DNA of 56,393 nt from Stemphylium vesicarium (Eukaryota; Ascomycota; Dothideomycetes; Pleosporales; Pleosporaceae): NCBI GenBank assembly GCA_004380135.1, contig QXCR01000199.1, forward strand, positions 1 to 56,393. The letters are read 5' to 3'. A program made the translations under genes and the position numbers. The notes below the pieces were generated by a model that ran no database searches, was not told the origin of the DNA, and saw only the letters and a list, made by a program, of their open reading frames with translations. Positions 44,410-53,710 of this stretch are shown here, in pieces (the first letter of the stretch is position 1; each line of letters starts with the position of its first letter).

Positions 44410-47389
44410 TCACCACTTCCCCTTCAATGGCAAATCCCTACTCGAAAAGCCCACCTCAATCCCAATCTCACCCTGAGGCACAACCCAATTCTGCCTCTTA
44501 ACATCCCAATAACTCAGATCCCGCCTCGTAACCTCAAACTGCACAAGCTGACCCTTACCCTTCTCAAGCTGCACCTTCTCAAAGCCGCGGAGTACACGAA
44601 CAGGAAATTCGACGGGCTCGCCCGTCTCGCCATCCTTATAGTTCTGCGGGAACGCAATGTAGAGTTGTACGACGGATGCGCCGTCTGCCGGGCCCGTGTT
44701 TTCGAGCGAGGCGGAGACGGTGAGTAAGGTGGTGTAGAGGTCCGGGTTGCCGCCTGGACCGCCGCCTGCGTCGCTGAGTGGGGATGCGGGGTCAGGGGTC
44801 GTGGGCTCGGATTTCCTAATGTCTTTGACGGAGTTGAGCCAGGGGTAGATGTAGCGCTCTACTTTATTGAAGCCTTGGGGAAACAGGACTGTTTGGGGGT
44901 CTGGAAGGTCGGTGGAGTAGCTTGGTGGTGTTAGGCCATTTGGTCGGGGCTTGGGCAGAGGTGTTTTGGCGCCCTTTTCTTCGATTAGGAGCGAGGACAG
45001 CTCGAATTTGGTGTAGGATAGACCGTAGCCGAATTCATAGCGGGGTGTGATGTTTTCCTTGTCGAAATGGCGGTAGTCGATGTATAAGCCTTCTGAGAAG
45101 TCTTGCTGAGGCGCGAGACCATCGGATGGACTGGGAAGGTACTTGATCTTGCTGCCGGGACCAAAGTCGTCTTCTTTCTTGGCAATGGTGTAGGGTAGGC
45201 GGCCAGATGGGTTGACGTCGCCGAAAAGTACGTCTACAATGGCATTGCCAGACTCGGTTCCTGGAAGGTTGGCGATGACGACAGCTCTAACGTTCGTGAT
45301 GTCGATGAAGCTTTCCAAGATGACGGAACCGACAGTGTGGATTACGACGACTACATCGCCCATGCCTTCACCACAGCCTTTTGCAACGTCTTGGATGAGC
45401 TTGTCACCGCCCTTTTGCAGGTTGAGATCGTTTCTGTCACCGCGAATGTTGTCATAGTGTAGGTAACCTTCTCCCGCGTCAGCGTTTGCGAAGACGATGC
45501 AGAGGTCTTGGTCTTCGAGTATTTCCTTCTGCTTGGGCAGCTTGTTCTCTAGCCAGTCTGTGACGTATACCGTCTCATTGTCGAAGGCTTCCCGAATAGC
45601 AGACATGGGCTCAATCAAATACGGAAAGTCAGCCGCACCGGAGCCCCAACCTGAAGCCAGTGTCCCTTCGTTGCAGCTCTGATCGGGACAGTGGTTGATG
45701 CCGTTGTGGGGGAGACGTGCATCTTCGCCGAAAACACCAACACGGAACTTTGTCTTGGCTTTTCCGCCAGTCTTCCAGCCGCCGCGATCCAATGGAAGCG
45801 TGTTGCCTTCATTCTTTACGAGGACTGTGCCTTCAGCTGCGACGCGACGTACTAGGTGTCCATGGGCTTCTTTCCCTTCTCCTTGAGCGTTGACGTACTG
45901 GTTTACGACACCGGTATCGTGGTTTGACGGGCTGCCCTCGTGCAGTCTACCAACGCGATCGTTTGTCCAGGAAGAAAAGTTTGGCCCCTCGTTTTCCCAC
46001 TTGTCTTGGCCCACCTGATACCAGGATGCGACAACACGGGTGACCATGTCATCGACTCGCTCTATAGGAACGCTACCATTGAGGACTGCCCTAGTTAGCT
46101 CCGAGCCCCACAAACTGTTACCCTTGGCCCATCTGAGGCCATCTCCGGGCATGGTCATGTCTAGTCCTGCCAAAGCACTTGCTACACCGGAACGTTGTGC
46201 CAACCAGTCGCTCTGAATGAAACCTTGGAAACCGAGCTCATCCTTCAAGACCCCATTGAGCAGCTTTGAATTCTGGCAGGCATAGCTGGAGTTCACCTGG
46301 TTGTAGGAACACATGACAGACGTCACACCAGCCTTTACAGAGTCGGCGAATGGCCATGCGTAAACCTCATGTAGCGTGCGGTCATCAATGTTGCTTGAGA
46401 TGGCATTCGGTAGACCCCACTCCCACGCCTGTCTGAAGTGCTCCTGTTCGTTAGCGACGTAGTGTTTCGCAGTCGCCATGACGCCTTCTTTTTGGATACC
46501 CCTGATGGTCTCAGCAGCTGCTATGCCCTGGAGTACGGGGTCCGAACCAAATCCTTCCCAATTGCGACCACCAGCAGGCATCCTGCCGAGAGGTCCCATA
46601 GCCGGGCCAAGTAAGACATTGACACCCTTCAGTCGTGCCTCGGTGCCATGTGCCTTTCCGCGCAGATAAAATAGCTCCTTGCTCCATGTCGCGCCAGTCG
46701 TGATACCGGCAGGGAAAGCGGTGGTGTTATCGGCGAATCGAATACCCAGAGGTCCGTCCTGAGCGCATTAGTACATGTAGGACGCTGGACGTATAAAAAG
46801 TACATACCTGTAGGCATAGACTGGGGAACTTCAATCTGGCAACGCGCCCAGTCTGGCCCACACAGAGATCCATGCTCCAGCCTGTTCCAGTTGTGATGTT
46901 GACCTTCTCCGGCAATGTCATCTGCTTGACGAGTTCTGCAGCCTTCTTGTAACTGTCTGCCCACACCTCATCTGTTCCACCCTTTGGCGAAGGATACCAT
47001 GGCGGGCTGAGCCCATCCTCTGGCACCGACACCTTGTATGCCCATATACCGCCAGACGCAAGGATCAAGACAGTAGCCGCGACAAAGACTAGCAGCCAGC
47101 AGCAGCATCGCCTCGGCGCGCATTTCGACTTTCGCTGTGGCGTAGGGAACGGCGTCGCAGCCTCGGAGTCTCTGTATGACGCTTTCCGGACCTTGAGGTC
47201 TCCGGCGCTCTTCTTGCGCTTGAGCTTGCTATCGAATGCGAGAGGATCGTGTTCCTCGAGGTCTTCTAGCGTGCCGTTGGTTTCGGAGGAGAATCGCATT
47301 GGGGTTTCGACATCGTCGTCATCGGGCGCGGGCGCATCCAGCTTGGCATATCTGCCACGGCGCATCTCGTGGGCCTCGTGTGGCGCCAT
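44410..47389 (-). CDS. bglE: Membrane-anchored GH3 beta-glucosidase, BglE-like (976 aa)
   Basis: Hydrolyses terminal beta-linked glucose, here predicted as a type II membrane protein. Exons 47389-46808 and 46758-44410 (GTATGT/CAG, phase 0). The cytosolic tail of about 90 residues is acidic then basic. RKSKCAPRRCCC precedes a hydrophobic span at about 96-117, and those Cys could be palmitoylated. The GH3 N-domain follows (TLPEKVNITTG, DGPLGIRF, KHYVANEQE) with nucleophile Asp378 in IQSDW. Next are the alpha/beta sandwich domain and a fibronectin type III-like domain at the C-terminus. Length and layout resemble Aspergillus BglE rather than secreted BglA. No signal-peptide cleavage site is seen. 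It likely acts at the cell surface or in the secretory lumen on cellobiose or wall glucans. Confidence 0.92.
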
Positions 47390-47924
47390 ATCGTATGTGG
47401 ACCTATGTAAAATACTAGAGATGTGAAAGAAAAGATACGGTATTGCATGCGGCCGGAACAGCGAGGCTATTTGAAACGGCGCGAGCGTGAAGCCCTAGTT
47501 ATATTGAAGCTAGCATTGAAGCGCGCGTGTCGTCGTTACAGCAGCAGCAGCAACAGCAGCAGCAGTAGTAGGAATAGTTGAGTGATTTACGGTGAAGCGG
47601 GGAAAAGCAAATATGAGCGAGCGAAACAAGTCGTCGGTAGGACAAAGGGTACAGAGAGCACAAATCGTCGTGGTTCGAGACAGTTTCATCGGGTTGCCTG
47701 GGGCCGGCATGCCGCCTCGTCCCTGACTAGGCGCCGCCGATCTCGTGGGCCCGCTCCCGCCCTCGCGTCCAGGCCCGTCTCCCACCAAGGGCCGATTGTG
47801 CAAAGCTCCACGAAAACACGTCACCTGTACTCTGCACTGCACTAGAAATCTATTAGAGTGAGCTTGAATGGTGTTTGGCCAAATTCAATGCCGTCCTGTA
47901 TATCCAAACTACGAGCGTCTATTT
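47390..47924. other. Intergenic, promoter of the GH3 gene
   Basis: Lies between the start of the GH3 gene and the 3' end of the methylcitrate synthase gene. Contains a CAG/CAA triplet tract near 47538-47570. No gene seen. Confidence 0.55.
47538..47570. repeat. (CAG)n-like triplet tract
   Basis: About eleven CAG/CAA/TAG triplets in the GH3 promoter region. Confidence 0.75.
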
Positions 47925-49559
47925 CTAAGCTCCGACCTGGTTGAGGATACCTTGAAGGTTGATGGACTTGGGACGCTCAATAGGCAGACCCAGTGCCCTG
48001 TCCCAGATGAGTTGTGCGAGCGGTCCAAGACCACGGCTAACACCGAAAGTGGCAGTGTAGTAAAGAGTCTCCTTGAAACCGTAATGGTGGAAGAGGACAC
48101 CGGATGACGAATCGACGTTAGGGAAGGGGTTCTTGGTCTGGAGAAAAGTTAGCATGGTAAATATCCGTCATCGGCTCCAGCATTCTTACCTTTCCGTGTT
48201 CCATGAGTACGCCGGGGGCGACCTCGGAGTTCTTCTTGACGAGCTGGTAAACGGGGTTTGCCGCAATATCGGGTCGTGCATTCGCAAAGTCCATGAGCGC
48301 TTCGAATCGAGGGTCGGGCTTCCTGAGCACTGCATGGCCATAACCGGGAATCACCCTTCCAGACTTGAGAACACTCCAAAGGAACTCGTTGACATCCTTC
48401 TCAGTAAACTTTTCACCGACGACCTTTTGCATATCGAGGATGAAGCGCAATACCTCCTGGGCAGCTAGGCCGTGCAGGGGTCCAGCAAGACCTTGAAGAC
48501 CGGCACTGTAGCTGAGGAAAGGATCACTGAGCGCGGATCCGACCAAATGTGTTGCATGTGCAGAGACGTTGCCACCCTCGTGGTCGCCGTGCAGAGCGAG
48601 GTACAAGCGAAGAAGGTCCTGGAAGCCCTCGTTCTCTTTGCCAGGTTTGCCCAACATGGCAGCAAAGTTGTATGACCAATCTTGGTTCAGGTCGACCTCG
48701 TTCGGGAGCGCACCTCCACCACGGTATGCGTTTTGGTAGATCTTCGCGGCGATGGTAGGCAACTTTGCGAGGAGGCTGATGCAGTCGTCGAAAGTAGGCT
48801 CCCAGTAGTCGGCCTTGTTGATACCCTTTTCGTAGGCCTTCGCAAACTTGGACTCGTAGTTCAGTGCCGAAACAGCGCATGCGAATTGTGTCATTGGGTG
48901 GAGATCCTTGGGGAAGTCATCCAGCATCTTCTCGACAAACTTGGGAATGCCAGCCTTCTCGGCCAGCTCCCGCGACAGCGCGCGCGTTTGTGATACTGAA
49001 GGCACCTCGCCTGTCAGAAGAAGCCAGAACATGGCCTCGGGAAGCATCTCAGTGCCGGAAGTGCCCTTGGGCAGCTCCTTTTGGCAGTCCTTGATGGTCT
49101 TGCCATGGAATCGGATACCTTCATTCGCGTCAAGAACTGATCCCTCCCAGACCATGGCCTTGAGACCTCTTCATTGTAGTCAGTACATATCCTGTTCGAT
49201 CCTGCGGTGTGCATACCTCATGCCACCCAACGCATTCTCAACCTTGACTTCGCCGAGCTTCTTGTCGGCATGTGATTTGACCTTCTTCAAGAGTTCGCGC
49301 TTCGCAGGAAGGACCTTCTTAAAAGTTTCCTTCAGGTCTGGCTCGGAGGAGGACGAATAGCTGCATGCTTGCACTGGTGAGAGCAAGGCGTTAGACTTGG
49401 ACGGTTGAATTTAGAAGATGTAGTCACATACCGGAGGCAAAAGGACGCGCCTGCAGAGGTTCAGTTAGTACTTTATGCTCCCAATTGACGATAAACCGGG
49501 CTGGAGCGTACCTTGGCAGCTCGTAGAGCTCTGGAAGCTGATCGTGCACTCAATGCCAT
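47925..49559 (-). CDS. mcsA: 2-Methylcitrate synthase, mitochondrial (471 aa)
   Basis: Condenses propionyl-CoA with oxaloacetate to 2-methylcitrate, the first step of the methylcitrate cycle, in mitochondria. Exons on the minus strand: 49559-49512, 49450-49432 (19 nt), 49373-49217, 49168-48190 and 48137-47925. The N-terminus MALSARSASRALRAAKARPF is an Arg/Ser/Ala-rich presequence. Citrate-synthase catalytic residues are present: His in GPLHG (about 307), His in PGYGH (about 353) and Asp in FPNVD. It is called methylcitrate rather than citrate synthase because of features I associate with fungal McsA: FHGKTIKDCQKELPKGTSGTEMLPEA in place of the CitA-type segment, a GGGALPNEVD insert region, and the ending ERPKSINLQGI. 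The divergent partner is a mitochondrial methylisocitrate lyase. McsA enzymes also accept acetyl-CoA. Confidence 0.93.
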
Positions 49560-49768
49560 AGCTAGCCTAGTGTGGGGTAGATGCGGGGAATAATAGTGCT
49601 CACTTGACACCGGGACTACAGAACAAAGATATTCTACAAGACTCAATGGCAGTTACACGACTTCACGAGGAATGAGCAGAAGAAAGTTCACGGCAACTTT
49701 CGGCAATGCAGTAGGATTCGCCAAACACACGTTGACCCGTTAATGCGAGTGCGACGTACAGCCATGGA

Positions 49769-49774
49769 CCGAGG
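49769..49774 (-). promoter_or_regulatory. CCTCGG element (FarA/FarB-Ctf1 type), minus orientation
   Basis: CCGAGG on the plus strand, i.e. CCTCGG facing mcsA, 215 bp from its ATG. The hexamer is the published core for fatty-acid-responsive FarA/FarB regulators. Its function here is inferred from pathway context. Confidence 0.5.
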
Positions 49775-49803
49775 GGCAGCTCCACGCGGCTAGCAATGGG
49801 CTA

Positions 49804-49809
49804 CCTCGG
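49804..49809 (+). promoter_or_regulatory. CCTCGG element, plus orientation
   Basis: Second copy, facing mclA, 29 bp from the inverted partner at 49769-49774. Confidence 0.5.
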
Positions 49810-50088
49810 TTCTGACGTCGGCGATGGGGAAACCCTGGAGAAGCGTTACCGCACACCCAACACCCTACAATCTTTTTACGCGACGTGATAGAGTAACACT
49901 ACCGCTCGCACGCAAAGAGTAGCTCTAGTTCAAAAAGTCGAAAAGGCGAGAGTGGCAAACTTCAATCCCGAGTTGTCTCCGACAGACGGATAATTTTCCG
50001 TCACCAAACCAAGAGCAACTCTAGGACCTCTACTAATACAGAGTGGCCTCCTCCTGGGTACAGCATTAATCTGCTCAGAGTACTCACC

Positions 50089-52002
50089 ATGTTACGGACA
50101 GCATCGCGCTCCCTTGCGCTCCAGAGCCGATCCTCAAGAATAGCGAGCCGAACACCACAACTCCTCTGTCCTCTTTCTACCACCGCGTACCGCATGTCGA
50201 GCTCGGCGCTCAAGCCCGTAGACCCTCCGGTATCAACAGTACTTCCAGGCGACTCCTTCCAGCTGCTCCCCGAAGCTTCAAAAGCAGGGCAAGCGGAAGA
50301 TGCGCTCTTCGAAGAGCAGGTACAAGCCGTGAAGGACTGGTGGGCTTCGCCACGGTACAAGGGCATCAAGCGGCCATACTCTGCAGAGGATGTGGTGAGC
50401 AAACGCGGAACGCTCCCGCAGTCGTATCCTAGCTCTTTGATGGCAAGGAAGCTCTTCAACTTGCTTGAAGAGAAGGCGGCAAAGGGCGAGCCAGTACATA
50501 CCAGTGCGTTCTCCCACGGCTTTATAGATAGAACAATGGCTGATTATGTCTTTCTCAATCTCAGTGGGCGCGATTGATCCAATCCAAATGTCTCAACAAG
50601 CTGCAAACCAAGAAGTCCTCTACATCTCAGGATGGGCATGCTCATCCGTCTTGACCACCACGAACGAAGTCTCGGCCGACTTTGGCGATTACCCCTACAA
50701 TACTGTGCCGAACCAAGTGCAGCGCATGTTCAAAGCCCAACAGCTACATGACCGCAAAAACTGGGATACCAGGAGGAAGATGACCCCGGAGGAGAGGGCG
50801 AAGACGCCATACCTGGACTATATGCGCCCAATCATTGCTGATGGTGATACTGGGTGAGGGAAACTAAGGTCATATGCATGGATAATTAGCTGACGTGGCA
50901 CAGGCACGGAGGTCTCTCAGCGGTCATCAAGCTTGCGAAGCTCTTTGCCGAGAATGGAGCCGCAGGTGTCCACTTCGAGGATCAACTACACGGAGGCAAG
51001 AAGTGCGGACATCTTGCGGGAAAAGTGCTCGTACCCGTTGGCGATCACATCAACCGCCTTGTGGCCGCCCGATTCCAATGGGACATGATGGGCTCCGAGA
51101 ACCTCGTCATCGCTCGTACGGACTCGGAAAGTGGCAAGCTCATCTCTAGCGCAGTGGACGTACGAGATCACGAGTTCATCAAGGGTGTCACAGAGGATAC
51201 TGAGCCACTGGCCGAGACATTGCAAAACATGGAGGCTGCAGGTGCGCCAGGCAAGGAGATCGACCAGTATGAGGCGGCGTGGGTGAAGAAGCATAAGCTC
51301 GTCACTTTCGACGAAGCCGTTGTTCAGCACCTTGAAAAGGAAAGCGCTCCGAAGTCCACAATTGACTCATACCTCGACGAAATGAAGCAGAACCCTGACT
51401 TCTCTCTTCTCAAACGCCGAAAGGCGGCGGAAAAGTACACCAAGACGCCCGTATACTTCAACTGGGACATTCCCCGCACAAGAGAAGGATTCTATCACTA
51501 CAAGGCTGGCGTCGCAGCAGCTACAAAGCGTGGCAAGGAATATGCACCTTACGCTGACCTCTTGTGGGTTGAGACGGGCGACCCTAACGTCCAGGAAGCA
51601 GCCAAATTCGCCGGCGAAATCCGTGCCCTTCACCCGGGCAAGAAATTTGTATACAACCTATCGCCCAGTTTCAACTGGATGGGCCATGGGTTCTCCGAAG
51701 AAGCGCTCAAGTCCTTCGTCTGGGATTTGGCGAAGCACGGCTTCGTGTTCCAGCTCATCTCCTTGGCTGGCATACATTCTACTGCTACGATCACGTGTGA
51801 GTTGAGCAGAGCATTCAAGGACGAGGGTATGTTGGCATATGTCAAGTTGGTACAGGCGAGAGAGAAGGAGCTGGGTTGTGATGTGTTGACACATCAAAAG
51901 TGGAGTGGTGCTGGGTACATTGACGGCATCCTAGGGGCCATACAAAGTGGAAGCTCGGGAAGCAGGAGTATGGGCGAAGGAAACACCGAGTCTAGTTTTT
52001 AA
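50089..52002 (+). CDS. mclA: 2-Methylisocitrate lyase, mitochondrial (600 aa)
   Basis: Cleaves 2-methylisocitrate to pyruvate and succinate, the last step of the methylcitrate cycle. Exons 50089-50503, 50565-50853 and 50904-52002 (donors GTGCGT and GTGAGG). The first 40 residues (MLRTASRSLALQSRSSRIAS...) are rich in Arg/Ser and free of acidic residues, a mitochondrial presequence. This and the 600-aa length separate it from glyoxysomal isocitrate lyase AcuD. The isocitrate-lyase superfamily signature KKCGH lies at about 267-271, after GDTGHGG (Mg site region) and HFEDQLHGG. ARTDSESGKLI, WDIPRTREG and FNWMGHG are conserved blocks. The C-terminus (ESSF) is not a PTS1. It is divergently paired with mcsA. 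Confidence 0.93.
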
Positions 52003-52101
52003 ATCAGAAGGCATAAGTAGAGTGTGGTAAAATTAAACAAGTTTGGTGCAAGATAAGCAGTCGTAATGACTAATTAGGAAAAGTGGAATCTGGGGCTCTT
52101 G

Positions 52102-52107
52102 CCTCGG
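52102..52107 (+). promoter_or_regulatory. CCTCGG element upstream of the Pex14/17-like gene
   Basis: Third copy of the hexamer, about 118 bp before ATG 52225. The 222-bp interval between mclA and the peroxin gene holds no gene. Confidence 0.4.
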
Positions 52108-52224
52108 TCCAGCCATCTTTCCCGAGCATCCTATCCATCACCGCCTTTGACAACGCGCCAGCATTCATCTCGCGCCACGGCCAACATCTCCATCTCTCAA
52201 CGAACCTTTCCTGTTCTCCCAAAT

Positions 52225-53444
52225 ATGTCGAACAAGCCTGCCATACCGGAATGGCAGCGCGCCTCCGCTTCCGCCCCGGCCGACAACACAGCGCCCTCTC
52301 ACGAGCAAGAAGAAGCAAACGCGCAACAACCCGTGGAAGCTCCAACGCCGACGGAAGATGATGTCGTTAGCCAAGATGGCGAAGAAGATTCATCTGAGAG
52401 TGCTAGTCTGCTAGAACAGGCATCGCGTTTCCTCGACGATCCTGCGATTCGCGATGCGCCCCGGGAGAAGAAGGTCGCCTTCTTGGAATCGAAAGGAGTG
52501 AGCGCTGATGATATCGGGAGGCTTTTAGGTGAGGATACACGGGAGACCAGTCAGGTAGAGATTGAACATGTCGTAGAGCGGGCTTGGCCATCTGTAAGCA
52601 AGAGATGCTCCCTGGCGAACGCAAACACTAACATGCTCAGTCACCCCCAAAGCCCGCAGAGGCATCTGAAGTCAGACCCCAACCACGCGAGATACCTCCC
52701 ATCGTCACCTACCCCGAATTCTTGGCAAGTACCGAGAAGCCGCCGCCCCTCATCACAACCCAACGCCTTTTGACCACAGCATACGTAGCAGGCGGTTTCA
52801 TGGCCAGCATGTATGGCTTCTCAAAATACATCATAGCGCCCATGACACACAGTCTCGCGGATTCACGGCGAGACTTTGCATCACACACCCAAGAACAATT
52901 GAAAGACCTCAACGAGCGGCTCGGCAAGGCCGTATCCGTCGATCCCGCCAGCAAAGTGAAGTCTGTCAAAGACGATGGCGACGACGTCTCAGAAGCCGAC
53001 TCAGATCCCACTGAGCTCTACCATCGCGACTACGGCACCCAGACTACACCCAATCTCTCCCGTAGACCCTCCACCACCTCCGCCGACCCACATCCCACCG
53101 TCACAGCGCACGAAAACCGCCTCAAAATTATAAGATCACATCTCCAGGAAATCGAGACCAACCGCTCAAGTCAGAGCACATCGCAAGACACGTTGAGAAC
53201 AAAGGTGTCAGACCTGACTACATACTTGACCGAGATGGACTACCAGAACCAATACTACCCAAGCATGGGTCGCTATGGGTCGACTTTCAATTGGTCTGGA
53301 GGCAATCAGGATGGGAAGAATGATCAGATTGAGGTGTTGAAGGGCGACATTCGGGCAGTCAAGGGTGTTTTCCTAAGTGCCAGAAATTTCCCTACTGGTG
53401 GGAGGAACCCACCACCGATACCTGCGAAGAGAGTAGGCGCATAG
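52225..53444 (+). CDS. PEX14/17: Peroxin of the Pex14/17 (Pex33) type (390 aa)
   Basis: Probable component of the peroxisomal docking complex for matrix protein import. Exons 52225-52593 and 52641-53444 (GTAAGC/CAG, phase 0). ATG 52225 gives MSNKPAIPEWQ; an upstream in-frame frame is open but lacks similarity. After an acidic linker, residues about 65-110 form the Pex14 N-terminal helical fold (LLEQASRFLDDPAIRDAPREKKVAFLESKGV with the FxxxKGxxxxxI pattern). Then come a Pro-rich linker, VTYPEFLASTEKPPPLITTQRLLTTAYVAGG with a hydrophobic segment near residues 155-180, a coiled coil and a disordered tail. The presence of both a Pex14-like head and the YPEFL block suggests the fungal Pex14/17 protein, although a plain divergent Pex14 is possible. 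Confidence 0.8.
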
Positions 53445-53710
53445 TGTAGTATAGGAAGGGTAATGTCAGTGTACAAGCAGCCACCTTTTTGCTTGCTCTG
53501 CGCATGCTTCGTATTTGGGGCCGTTGTTATTCAACTAAACAGCCTACCCGAGATGAACGGCTCGAACGCTTGACCCGCTTCTAATGCTGAGCACTCGAAA
53601 GAACGGGTGATCGGCGTAATACTTCTAGCTCTTGCCCCACTATTCCTGCTTGACGTCATACCCAAAACAGCAACCACCTTAACACAGCCCCAAATGTAGA
53701 TTCTGCACAT

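Larger units (their letters stand above)
49560..50088. promoter_or_regulatory. Bidirectional promoter of the methylcitrate gene pair
   Basis: 529 bp between the divergent starts of mcsA and mclA. It contains two CCTCGG hexamers in inverted orientation near its centre. No coding sequence seen. Confidence 0.8.

Noticed and set aside
47925..49559. Primary TCA-cycle citrate synthase (CitA)
   Set aside because: Block sequences fit methylcitrate synthase better, and it is paired with a mitochondrial methylisocitrate lyase.
50089..52002. Glyoxylate-cycle isocitrate lyase (AcuD)
   Set aside because: Mitochondrial presequence, 600-aa length, no peroxisomal signal, and pairing with methylcitrate synthase.
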